Made by a program: the position numbers and the translations under genes. The notes under the pieces were generated by a model. The model was not told where the DNA came from, did not search any database, and saw only the letters and a list, made by a program, of their open reading frames with translations. DNA of 31,441 bases. Origin: Micractinium sp. NFX-FRZ. Its lineage: Eukaryota > Chlorophyta > Trebouxiophyceae > Chlorellales > Chlorellaceae. Below, in pieces: positions 1-11,700 of the stretch. Each line of letters begins with the position of its first letter. Positions within the stretch are counted from its first letter, which is position 1. The stretch covers positions 1 to 31,441 of the forward strand of contig JAPTJF010000600.1 of NCBI GenBank assembly GCA_029339195.1, in the 5' to 3' direction.

Positions 1-71
1 TCCTCCCGCAGCGCGTCGGCCGAGCCGGGGCAGATGGTGGGGATGACGTCGGCGCCGTGCACCACTGTAGT
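1..71 (-). CDS. Exon at the window edge, minus strand; gene of uncertain identity (partial)
   Basis: On the minus strand a CAG acceptor (last base at 72) opens a frame that runs off the window. It encodes TTVVHGADVIPTICPGSA, then DALREE. The block resembles the 'GADLVPT...DDLR' segment that follows the catalytic Ser in plant class 3 lipases. No GHSLGG nucleophile motif is visible upstream (to the right), which that reading would need. The alternative is a 3' exon of the stress-protein gene whose exons lie at 2537-808. The phase of that gene's last clear exon (2) does not fit directly, so another exon would be needed. About 340-470 holds two decayed relatives of this exon start. Ownership is unresolved. 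Confidence 0.35.
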
Positions 72-807
72 CTGCACGGGCAGCGCACGTGGAGGAAGAC
101 AGGTGGGGATGATGGCGGCAGCAGTCAGGGCCAGGTGGCGGGGGTGGCATCGGCAGGCGGCCAGCTGAGCAGGACGCCGACGCAGCAGGGGCTGGCAGGC
201 AGCAGTGTGCCATCCCAGCACTGCCGCCCCAACCCAACCCAAAGGCCAGTGGACTTATCAGCAGCACTGACCACATAGTCGGCGCAGCTCTGTGCAAGCT
301 CTGAGTCATGCAGGAGGGGCAGGCCACCGCCACGCACGTCACGTCCGCAAAGGGGCCGCCTGCAGCAGAGGGAAGAGAGAAGCAGGCAGTCGGCAGGCAG
401 GCTTGGCTGTACCATGGGACGTGCGTGAGGCAGGCCACCGCCGTGCACAACACTGCAGCAAAAGGCCTGCCCGCGGCGCTGAGCCCATGCTTTGAACGCC
501 CAGCTGTTGAGAGGCAACGCGAGGGGAGGGCACATGGGCGCAAAGTGGGCGGTGACCTGCACAGGACAGTAGCAGTGCGCCCTGCGCTTGCATGCACTTG
601 CAGCCTAGCCACGAGGTCATCCAGCGACCGACACTGAAACACTTGCTGTTTGAAAAGTCCTACGCCCAAGCAGCTCATCAACCGCAGCCCAATGCTTTGA
701 GTTCTCTCAAAAGTAAGGTGATGCGAAGCTTCTTCCCTTCCCAACCGGCTTCTCGATCCAACGCGCATGGCGCCCCCCTGCCATCCCTCCCCTCCCCTTC
801 CCCTCAC
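72..807. other. Gene 3' region without an assignable exon
   Basis: This stretch lies between the last clear stress-protein exon and the edge exon. Minus-strand segments near 470-425 and 365-320 look like decayed relatives of the edge exon start (shared GTGCACGGCGGTGGCC-like core). A possible splice acceptor lies at about 636 (TTTCAG on the minus strand). I could not place a phase-consistent exon here. Confidence 0.3.
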
Positions 808-2537
808 CGCTGCACGACTCCCATGCCGCGGCAGCCCATCACCATCAGCCCCACGCTCGCACTCTCCGCAAACTGTTGGACCGCCTCCCCCACGCCGTGT
901 GTTGCGCTGCTGCCGGGGGCAGCGAGGCAGCGGGGGTGCAGGCGGGCCGCCTTGACCTGCCCAGAGGATGGGGAGGTGGGGCAGCGGCGGAGCAAGGAGT
1001 GGGCACTGTGATGCGCGGCTGGCGAGCCAGCAACATCAGCAAGTCTGCGAGCATGCGTAACAGCATAAGACAGCAGGCATGCACAGAGCGCATTCACCCC
1101 AAACCCACCCAACAGTCCCCCTCAACCGGCATGGACACACAGCCGCTGCAGCCTGCTGGGCAACCAACTGCCTCACCCCGGCGTTGTGTGCATAGCTGTA
1201 GGCATCTTGGAGGCTGCTCTCTGCGCCGGTGCACTTGCACTCGTTGTGGGGGACCACCTGCAGAGCAAGACGCGGTGCACCCTGCCAGGTGCGGCGGTGC
1301 AGGTGGACGGCAACGAGGGGAGCGGGCAGAAGACGAAGAAGAAGAATACGCCCTTGGGCGTGGGTTGAGCGAGCCGACAGGAGGGGAGTGGGCAGTTGTG
1401 GCATGGCACCTGCCAGCCCAAAGAACTGCCGGGCACTCCAGCCGCGCCGGTGCAGAACCTGGCAGGGACCATGGGTGCGTTGCCCTTCAAAAATGCAATG
1501 CACGATTGCTGCTCAGGTGGCTTACCGTCACCAGGTAGAGGTTGTCATTCACTACAAACTCCAGGGCGCGCCTGCACAAAGGTAGGAAGAACAGACCACA
1601 GCAGGCATAGCGTGCAGGCGGGGCAGATGAGCGGAGGGCGCTGCCTGGCTGGCAGAGCGGCGCACCAGGCACAGCAGGTCTGACTTGAATCAGGGATGAG
1701 TGGAGTGTGATCCCCGGCACCTGAGCACTTGTGGGTGCAGGCGTCAATGTGGCTGCGCAGGGGGCAGCTGTGTGTGGGCACCTGCAAGGCATCCTGGGCA
1801 CGCCTTGCCTGCCATGCTACCCGCCCATATCCCTCGGGCAGGCCATTCCTGCCGCCGTCTGCCACCACACCTTTCAGATGCCCAACTTTGTTGAAAATCT
1901 AGTCCAGCTGGCCGCACTCACCGCAGGGCGGCATAGCTGTTGCTGCTCCCGTCCACCAAGACGCACACTCGGTTGCCGCTGCCGCCGGCGATGGGGGTGG
2001 GAGCGCCCCCCTGCTGTGCATGCTGGCGCAGGGCCACCCCTGCCTCCAGAGCCTGCTCAGTGGGCAGCAGGCAGCAGGGTGCATGTGCATATTGTGGATG
2101 GCGAGCGCCCGGTGCAGCAGGCTGATGCGACCACTTGATGAGACAGCGCTGCAAACAATATTGGCAACGACTGCAAAGGGCAACGCAATAGTCCCATTGG
2201 CAGGCAAGTCGATGGGCATGGTTCATTGGGACAAACCTGCTCCGTTTCCAGCACCTGCGTGCAGGCGTGAGGGCGGTCGTGTGTGTGAGCAGGCAGTCCT
2301 GAGCTTTGGCAGGGCACAGGCAGTCCTGGGCCGTAGCATGGCGGCTGCCACCAGAGCTGAACAGTCAGGCACACTGCTGCTCACCTCCGTGGATGATGTG
2401 AAGTCCTCAGCGCGGCTCACCCCCTCGCTGAATGCTCGCTGCAGGGTGTGCAGGGCTTGTTTAAGGCTGGCTGCTGCCTGCGCATCTGCTCCTGCGCCGT
2501 GGGCAATGGCATGGTGTCGGCGTCGCTTGATTTGCAT
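808..2537 (-). CDS. Universal stress protein (USP) family, five exons, 3' end not resolved
   Basis: USP domains are small alpha/beta Rossmann-like folds, many of which bind ATP; plants and algae have many. Exons by eye (minus): 2537-2421, 2010-1922, 1571-1526, 1257-1177, 956-808. All junctions keep frame (phases 0, 2, 0, 0; last exon ends phase 2), giving at least 161 residues. Residues 54-64 read VCVLVDGSSNS, the first beta strand with its nucleotide-contacting Asp (D59). Residues 148-161 read LMVMGCRGMGVVQR, the conserved glycine-rich strand and loop (first half of G-2X-G-9X-G-S/T). The start at 2537 is the first Met in frame with exon 2 and leaves a basic, Ala-rich leader of about 50 residues. 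The expected last strand (the 'GS.. Y(V)..' block) was not found convincingly between 72 and 807, so the 3' end is open. The gene is head-to-head with the MutS2 gene, 181 bp between start codons. Confidence 0.66.
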
Positions 2538-2718
2538 TGAAAGACGATGAAAAGCCGGTCAAACAACGGTGGGAGCGCCGTTGAAGCTGAGAGAGAGCTC
2601 GGGCGACGGTGATGAGCTGGACGACGGTGGCACCAGTTGAGCGGTCCCAATTTCGCGCCCTGCTTATGCGGCTTCATCGCGCAATTGCCGACTATAGTTT
2701 TGAGCAGCGGCAGTCAAA
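2538..2718. promoter_or_regulatory. Candidate bidirectional promoter between USP and MutS2 genes
   Basis: 181 bp separate two divergent start codons (2537 minus, 2719 plus). Both 5' UTRs and both core promoters must fit here unless a start lies further out. It contains no clear TATA box; a short A/T-richer patch (gactatagttttgagc) lies at about 2690-2705. The call rests on gene arrangement only. Confidence 0.4.
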
Positions 2719-5700
2719 ATGCGTGGCTCTGCCAGCAGGGCCAACGCCGCTCTTGCGCGCTGCGCCACGGTGCGGGGCTGTGCCTCTGCTGCGTCACTCT
2801 ATGTCCTGCCAGCACTCAATGTGCCGCGCCATTTCGCGCGCCGTTGGCACGCTGCGCCTCAACAGCAGCAGTGGCGGCGGAGTGCTGGCGGCAGCCTGGC
2901 CCGCCGCCCCACCGTCGCAGCAGCGGCCAAGAAGAAGGGCGCACCAGCTGATGAGTGGGAGGTAGATGACGAGGATGATCTGGGGCCGGCCACGCGCGCC
3001 ACCCTGTCCATGCTCGACTGGGGCCGGCTGTGCAGCCAGGTAGGCGAGGGACCGACCCAGCGGGCGGCAGGGGTGGGGCCGGGGGTGCGGGGCAGCCTAC
3101 CGCCAGCGCATGTGGAGCTGTGCCTGCCCTGTTCCAGTCATTGAGCAGGACCCACAGTTGGGGTGGTGTCAAGCAATGCTGCCTGCGTATGGCGCCGCCT
3201 CGCCAGCTGCCTTGCCAAGCGGCAAGCCTCCCTGACTCCATCAACCCCACCACCAATCGCCGCCTCTCTCCCTCCCTCGACCCCCAAAGCAGGTCGCCAC
3301 GTTTGCCCAGACCACGCTGGGGCGCGACGCGTGCGCCAACCTGGCGCCGCCGCCCACCCCGGTGCTCAGCGTGCGCCTGCTGGAGGAGACGCGGGCAGTG
3401 GATGTTTTGGAGGCCGAATTCGCTGCTGACCTGGACTTTGGTGGCATCCAGAGCGCGCAGGTCGGGACGGGGAGGGGATGTCCTGCTGCGTTGTGATGCA
3501 CCGCACTGCGCTCCTCTGCTTGTGCTCTGCTGCGTGTGGCTGTGCTGTGCCACGCTGGGCTGCGCTGCGCAGCGGGGGCAGGTGGTGCCGCAGCGCGCCT
3601 GCTTCTGCTCTGCCAGCTACAGCTGCGTCTGCTGCACCGCAAGTGAGATGTAGCTGCCGCAATTCCCCTGAACAAAAATCCAATACGTGTGCTGCAGTGC
3701 GGCCAGGCGCTGACCCGCGCCTTGCGTGGCGGCATGCTCAGCGGCACGGGCCTGCAGGCGGTGGCCACCCTGCTGTCTGGAGCTGCCAAGCTGCAGCGCG
3801 CGGTCAAGTCTGCCGCACGCGAGGCAGAGGCCACCGGGTACACCGGGCTGCTGCCTGTGACCGCCGCTTTCAAGGTGAGGTGGGCCCAGCGGGGTGGGCT
3901 CGGCAGGGTGCGGGAGGGAGGCAGGAGGAGCAGGGTGGGGGGTGGGGGGTACAACGCAAGGTCGTGTGGTGTGTAGTTGGGTGGAGCATGCAGCCACGCT
4001 TTGCGTGCCTGCAGCCTGCTCTGCACCACAATGTTTTTAATCTTCATGCTCCTGTCTTCATGCTTCTGTCTTCATGCTCCTGTCTCCATGCTTATGTCTT
4101 CATGGTTTAGTCTTCGTGCCTCTGTCTTCACGCTCCTCCCTTTCTTCACGCCCCTCCCAGCAGGACATTGCCACGCTGCCCGAGCTGGCAGGGGCCATTG
4201 GTTCGTCCATCGAGGACAGCGGGGCGGTGCGGGAGTCGGCGAGCGACGAAGTCAAGCGGGCACGGGCGCGGGTGCGCACCGTGGAGGGCCGCATCCGAGG
4301 CATCCTCAAGGTGGGAGGGCGGGACCACAGGGAAGGGGTGAAGAGAGTGCTGTTTGACAAGTCAAGGTAGTTAAGTGCAAGGCCGCAAGGTGCGCTGGGC
4401 CAGGCTGAGCTGTGCGTGCTGTGGTTGGCTGGTTTGGGGGCAAACAGGGCTGCATGGCGGCCGTCATTCGGTCCAGGCAGGTGGATGGGTCCAGGCAGGT
4501 GGACAGGCCTGCCTACCACACCCTTGGGACCCCCGCTTGACTGCGAGAGTGTAGCCCTCTCCACCCAATCACCCCCGCCTCCCCTCCCCTGCAGGGCTAC
4601 AACGGTGAGATCACGGAGCAGGCGGGGCGCATGTGCGTGGCGGTGCCCGCCTCCCCCGACGGACCCCCCAAGGGCATCCTGCTGGGAAGCGGCCCCGGCG
4701 GCAGCAGCTGGTGAGGGGAGGGGTCTGTGTGATGTAGCTTCCCAGCCGTCCTCCCATGTGTGTGGTTCTGTTTATTATTGTTGCTGGCTTGCCCAAGGGG
4801 CATCCAGCTGGGCAGCAGGCCGGGCGGCAGCAGCTGGTGCGGGGGTGTGGGGTGTATGTGGGTGGGGGGAGGGTGTGGAAGGCAGAGCAGTGGCAAAGGG
4901 CTGAGGTTGGGGCACCACAGGTGGGAGTGCTGTAGCGGTACATGGGGTCTGCTGGGGCAGGGCGGTCTGTGGCAGGGTGGATCTGGATTGGGTGAGCAAC
5001 CCGGGATGAGGAGTGGAGCCAGGTATGCCTGCCCCCGCCATTGCATGGGGCCCTGCTGGTGCACCGCTCCACCACGGCTTGCTGCCGTCAATTGTGAGCC
5101 TCATCCCCCTCTGTGCTGCTCCCCTGCCTCACGGCTGCCCGCTGTACCGCACCTTGCCCTCCATGACCCCGCCGTACTGCCTGCCCCTTTATGCATTTAG
5201 ACATCGAGCCCCCGGCTTGTGTGCCTCTACACGTTGGGTCCGGCCACTTGCCACCGCCCCTCACCGTCCCTGTACTGCCTGTACTGCCTGCCCACCGCCC
5301 CGCAGGTACATCGAGCCCCCCGCGTGTGTACCGCTCAACAACGACCTGGCGGCGGCCCGGGGGGAGCTGTACGGCGCCGAGGAGGCGGTACTGTGGTCGC
5401 TGACGGTACAGGTGGAGGGGGCGCGGTACGCAATCAAAGAGAGCTTGGACAAGGTGGGCGGGCGGGTGGATGGGCAGCGGGGTGTGGTGGCCTGTTTGCC
5501 CCGCCGACGCGCTGTGATGCCCCCTCTTTTCCGGCTCTTTGCCCGCCTCGCCTGTGCTGGCCGCCCTGCCTGGTGTGACCAGGCTGTGTATGCCGAGGTG
5601 TGATGGTCCCAACTCCGTTGCACCCACTATGTGTCTGTCATCTCGCTAAACCTCTGATGTTCACAGGTGGTGTGGCTGGACCCGGTGGCAGCCAAGGCGC

Positions 5701-8700
5701 GGTTCGGCCGCTGGACCAATGTCATACCGCCTTCTCTCTACAAAACACTAGCTTCCTTTCTTCCCACCCGCCCGGCAGGTGGTGTGGCTGGACACAGTGG
5801 CAGCCAAGGCGCGGTACGGCCGCTGGATTGGTGGCGTACTGCCTGAGCTAACTCCCTTCCCCAAAACGGGCAAGGCCCGGGGCGGCAGCAAGGCAGCACA
5901 GAAGCAGCAGCAGGTTGAGGCAGAGGAGGCGGACGAGGAGGAGGGGGAGGCAGGGGGCTGTGAGCGGGATGAGAGGGACGACAGCCAGCGGCATTGGGTG
6001 TACCTCCGTCGCTTAAGGCACCCTCTTCTGCTAGGAGAGTTCCTGCTGGCCAAGGAGCAAGCAGAAAGGGATTCGCGGCGGGGCAGCATGACAGGGCGAC
6101 GCCTGCCCGGCCGCCGTGACGGTACTGCAGCTGAGGCAGTTGCCACGCAGCTGCCGCCCGACCCCCAGCCGATCGATGTGACCGTGCGGCCGGAGACACG
6201 AGCGGTGATCATCACAGGTGTGGGGGTGACTGGGAGGGTTATGTGCTCGGTGCCTGCTGCCCAGCATGTGTGGCTCCGCCCCTGCTGATGCTGACCTGAC
6301 CATCTGCTGCTGCACTGTGCTGCTGGCTCCACATCCCTTGCTGCTGATCCAACCATCCGCTGCCGGCTTTCCTCTCGGCCTGCAAGCACATAAACAGGTG
6401 GCAACACGCTCCCTGCTGTTCCTGCTGCCCCTGCTGAGCCTGTGGCCCCTGCTGAGCATGCTGCTCCCGTGCTTTCTTCCCGCCCCCTTTGCTTCCCCCG
6501 ACCGCAGGCCCCAACACCGGCGGCAAGACGGCCACGCTCAAAGCGCTGGGCCTGGCTGCAGTGGCCGCCAAGTGCGGCCTGCCCATACCGGCAGTGGCGC
6601 CGGCGCGGCTGCCCTGCTTTGACGCCGTCCTGGCAGACATAGGCAAGTGCTGTCATAAGTGCCTGTATCGTAATAGTTCATGCCAGACGGAGGTTGAAGA
6701 TTATGTGTAGCCTCTGTGCTTTGATTCCGTCCTGGCAGACATTGGCAAGTGCTGCCTTGCGTGTCTTTAGCTTACTAGTGTATGCTAGGCAGTGGTTGAA
6801 GATTATGTGTAGCCTCTGTGCTTTGATGCTGTCCTGGCAGGCACGGGTGGGTGGGTGGGTGCATGGGGTCAGAGGGTTTTTTTGGCTGCATATCAGGATT
6901 GTCGCCGGGCCACCCTTTGGTCACACGCTGACACTGACACTCGAATGCTTCACCCAAGTCGGCTCGATTGAAACGGGGCTGCTGTTTGCTGCGCCACCCC
7001 TGCCCCTGCAGGCGACGAGCAGAGCCTGAGCGCCAGCCTGTCGACCTTCTCGGGCCACCTGCGGCGCATCAGCGCGCTGCGGGCGGAGTCTGGCTCCCGC
7101 TCGCTGGTGCTGCTGGACGAGCTGGGCACAGGTGGGTGGAATACACATAAATACTTCAAACAATTTACATACATTGACATGCATTGCACCAGTTTCGTCT
7201 GACGCTTTGTCCGGGTCCCGCTCGCTGGTGCTGCTGGACGAGCTGGGCACAGGTGGGCGGATAGTAAACGAATATTTCAGGACTTAATAATCACATTGCA
7301 CCAGTTGCTCTGCCATGTGTTTGCGTCCCGCTCGCTGGTGCCGTTGGGCAAGCTGGGCACAGGTGGGCTAGAATACCGGACGAATGCTTACAGCATGTAT
7401 ATTTCAATCCCCCTTTTGCATGACGCTGGTCTGAAATGCGTCCGTGTCTTGCTTGCTGCTGCCGCTGGATGAGCTGGTCACAGATGGGCTGACCAGCGCC
7501 TACTTGAACACCGCCAGCGCGGGGACCAAGCAGCTGCGCCCCCACCCCACCACTTGCACGCTGCAGGCAGGTCCCTTCACACCACCCCACCGTTACCCCC
7601 TCCACCCTGCCTTGTATCCCCCACCCTTCCTCACCCCCTGCAGGCACCGACCCCTCAGAGAGTTCCGCCCTGGGGGCTGGCGCTGCTTCATGCGCTGGTG
7701 CGGGGCAGGCCCACCCCATTCCACCTACCCCACCCTACCTCACTTCCTCCCCTTGCTTCCCTTTGACCTCGTCCCACCCCCTGCAGGCACCGACCCCACA
7801 GAAGGGTCCGCCCTGGGCATCGCGCTGCTGCAGGCGCTGGTGCGGGGAGGCCCGGGCGGGGCGGGCCTCACCGTGGCCAGCACCCACCACGGCGCCCTCA
7901 CCTCCCTCAAGTATGAGGACCCGCGCCTGGAGAATGCGTGCGGTGAGAGGGTGTGTGGGCGGGAATTGGGGGCCGTAAATCTTGAAGGTTGCGCCTGGAG
8001 AACGCGTTCGGTAAGAGTGTGTGTGTGTGTGTGTGTGTATGCGGGGGAGGCAAGGTGAGGAGGTTGACTTTGAGGTTCAGAGAACGCGTGCGGTGAGAGG
8101 GTGTGTGGGTGGGGAAGGCGGTGTGGGTGGGGGGGAGGAGGGGCAGTTGCCCACAAACCTTGAGGGCAGAGAACACGTGCGGTGAGACGGTGTGTGTGGG
8201 GGGAGTTGCCCACAAACCTTGAGGGCCAGGGCAGCAGGGATGTGGGTGCGGGGTGCAGGTGGGGCAGGTTGCCCACCAGGTAAATTGTTGAGCAGCCACG
8301 GGCGGGAGCACGGCCGCGGTGGGGTGGCCCCCGCCATGCGGGAGGCTCAGAGGGTGCCCAGCCCAGCCAGTGAGGGCACCTGCACCGTTCAAGGCCTGGC
8401 GCCCTGCTGTCCGGCTGCAACTCCACACATATGCGCATCATCAGCTGCTGCTTCACTCTGTTCCCGCCCTCGTGGCTGTATGTGGCTTGCAGTCGAGTTT
8501 GACGAGGTCAAGCTGGCGCCGACCTACAGGTGGGTGGGTGCATGGTCTTGTGGGCGCTGCTGTGGGTGCTGCTGTGAGGCAGTGGTGGGGGCAGTTGTGG
8601 GGGGAGGTTGTATGGATTAGCAGTGGCAGTTGTGGGGGCAGTGGCGGTTGAGTGCGATGAGATGAAGCTGTCATGGCTATACGGGAGGAATCCTAGGTAG

Positions 8701-11700
8701 TCACTAGTCTGTGCAGCGAGAGAGGGCCAGGAGCGATGGGCAGCGTGCCCCTGTGTCAACTTTCCTCATCGTACGAAATGGCATGCAGGCTGCTGTGGGG
8801 CATCCCGGGGCGCAGCAACGCGCTCAACATAGCGGAGCGCCTGGGGTTGGACGGCACGGTGGTGGCAGCGGCGCGGGAAAAGATGGGCGCTGCTGCTGCC
8901 GAGGTGAATGGGGGTCGGGCAGCGGCAGCAGGGAAGGGGTGTGTCGGGTGACAGGAAACGCAGCATGCACAGCACGAGCTGTGTTGTCGGCAGGGCTCAC
9001 GCTCACGCACACCTGTTCGTGCACCTTGCACCCACTACATGTCCCATACATCCGCCTAGAAACTGCCTCCACTGGCCGGCCCCCACTGCAGGTGAACAAC
9101 ACGATAGCTGAGCTGGAGGGTCTGCGGCGGCGGTGCGAGCAGGATGAGGTGGCGGCTGAGGTGGCGGCCAAGGCGGCGGCCACCGCACGCGGCCAGGCGC
9201 GCAAGCTCAGGTGGGTTTCGTTAGTTCGATTGTGGGGAGGTTGTGGGTGGGCACTTTTTGCTGCCAAGATGGTTATGGGCCTCTGGTGGTAACAAAAGCA
9301 ACAAGCGGGTGTCGCCTCTCTACCTGCTGCTGGCAAGCGGTGGCGATCAAAGGGAGATAGAGAGATGAGGAGAGCAGGACCAACAGTTCTCAGACATGAA
9401 AAGTCTCCTGACATCAGCGAAAGGAGCCACAAGAGGCTAAGCATGCCTGCTAACAAGCTTGGGGCGGAGCGGTCGAGCGCAGCGCGGCGCGACGTGCCGC
9501 CGCTCCCGCCCGCTTCATCTCCCAGCTCCCAGCCCGCGTGATCAGGCATCCCGCAATCGCTGCCAGTCTCAATCTCGGTGCGCCCCGATGGCGCCTCCAC
9601 GCCGGGGCGGTTCTAAATCGCCCATCGCCCAGCCGCTCCGCTGGGTGCCCTGGGCACTCATGGGGCTGGCGCTGATAGGCTGGGCGTCCTGGCTGTTCAG
9701 TGCGCCCGGCACGCTGGGCACAGGGGGCAGCAGCCGCCGCGCCGGCTCGGGCCTGCGGTTGGAGCCGGGCGCTCAGCCCAGCGCTCGGGGCCGCACGCTG
9801 GTGGTGTACGTCTTCAGCGGCAGCGATCCCGAGTATGCCGACAACCTGCGATTCTTCATTCGCGAGGCGGTCAAGGTGGGGCGGGTGGGCGGGCGTCTGG
9901 GCGTCGGCAGCAGCCGACGGCGGCAGCCTGCATTGGTTGCTGCTCACCCTTGCTGTAATCAGCAAGCATTGGGGCTGCACGCACATTCCGCATACATAAT
10001 GTACAATTGAGTGATGACAGCAAATCTTTCGCCAGCGCTCACGTCGCCTCACCCGCCCGGCCTCCCTCCGCCGCTCCCTCGTGTGTCAGGAGGGCGACGG
10101 CTGCGAGTACATCATCGTGCTGCAGCAGGACGGCAAGCTCAGCCAGCCGGAGCCGCTGCCAGCGCTGCCCAACAATGCGCGCTACCTTCACCACCACAAC
10201 GAGTGCTATGACATCGGCACCGTGGGGTGGGTGCTGGACAGCCAGCTGGGAAAGCGCGGCACCAAGCCGTATCGCTACTTTGTCTGGCTCAACTCGTCTG
10301 TGCGCGGCCCTTTCCTGCCAGCCTACCTGCGCGGCCGGCTGCACTGGACCGAGCCGCTGCTGTCCAAGCTCAGCGACAGCGTCAAGCTGGTGGGTGCTGG
10401 GCAGGGCTGGGCAGTACTCTTCGCGGGCTGAGCTGGGCAGGGGATGGCAGCGTTCCAGGGGGGGTGGCGGGTGAATGAGCGCGCAAGAGGTCAGACCCTG
10501 CTTCCCTGCCTCAGCCAGCGTTGCGTCAGCGCTGGTTGCATGTTTGGATGCCCTTGCTTTGCCGGCGGGCTGCCTCCCTGCCAGATGCAGCGAGCGTACA
10601 GAAGCAACCAGGCAGCTCACCGGCCCCTCCCTGCCTTCACCACCCCTTTGCACCCTCGAAAGGTGGGCGCCACCATCAACTGCGGGCGAGCCTACGACAT
10701 CCCGCCCACCGTGCACATCCAGTCCTACGTGTCAGCCACCGATGCTGCCGGCCTGGCCGTGCTGCTCAAAACGCAGCGCGTGTTCAAGTGCTGGGGCCAC
10801 ATCCACGAGACAATCATTGAATCTGAGATTGGGGCCAGCCGGTCCATCATGGATGCTGGGTATACAATCGACTCGCTCATGCTGCGGTACCAGGTGCGCT
10901 GCAGATGCGACCCAGTGCCTGCTCTGCCTGGCCAGCTGGGTCCAGAGGCATGGTGTGAGCAGAGGCAGCCCTGTGCCGGGTCGCTGCTCTGAGCGCGGGC
11001 TCTGCCTATGACCTGGCCGTGTCACTGTGTGGTTGGGGCGCTCCGGCAGGAGTGGGTTGCCAGTGAGGCTCTGGCACCAGGAGCAGCTTGTCAGGCCAGT
11101 CCAGCCCACCACCTGAAGCCCCGCCCGGCTGGCCCACCAACCCTCCTGCTCCCCATGCTGTCCCCTGCCATCCTCCCCTGCTCCTCTGCCACCTCCGCCC
11201 GGGCAGGGCGTCGACTGGCGGGAGCCGGCGGTGACGCGGCGCGCCTGCAACGGCGAGCTGAACCCGCTGCAGCCTGGGTTCAACGACGGCATCAATGTGG
11301 AGCCGCTGGAAGTGATGTTCATCAAGGTCAAGGCCGCCATGCGTGCAGCCGGCAACTGGCCGCACGTGACCACCACCGTCAAGTATGCCGAGTGGCTGAG
11401 CATACAGGCGGGCGATGCGGCGCGGCGCGCGGCGGGCGCTGCCGGCACCTCCGTGGCTCTTTTGGAGTCTGTGGCAGCCAACGAGTGGCCCGCCAAGACG
11501 GCGCCGGCGCTGCTGGCGGAGGCGCAGCGCAGGGGGCCGGCCTGCTTTGACCACAAGTTCTACATCAACAGCGGATACGACCTGTCCTTCATGTGGGACC
11601 AGCCTGACCCAGCGGGCATAGCATGGGACCAGTTCCTGGCCATGGGCCTCTACGAGGGCCGGCCGTACCGTTTCACCTGCTAAGGCAGGCCCTGCGCCGC

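Noticed and set aside
4650..4870. Second copy of the 'ggcatcc(t/a)gctggg...ggcggcagcagctgg' exon 5 end at about 4799-4838 as another exon
   Set aside because: It is another decayed donor-side copy (shared gggcatccagctgggcagca and ggcggcagcagctggtg). The first copy fits the reading phase with exon 6.
5667..5733. Treating the exon 7 duplicate as a real extra MutS2 exon
   Set aside because: No donor in phase follows it, and including it would repeat 16 residues that MutS2 proteins have once.
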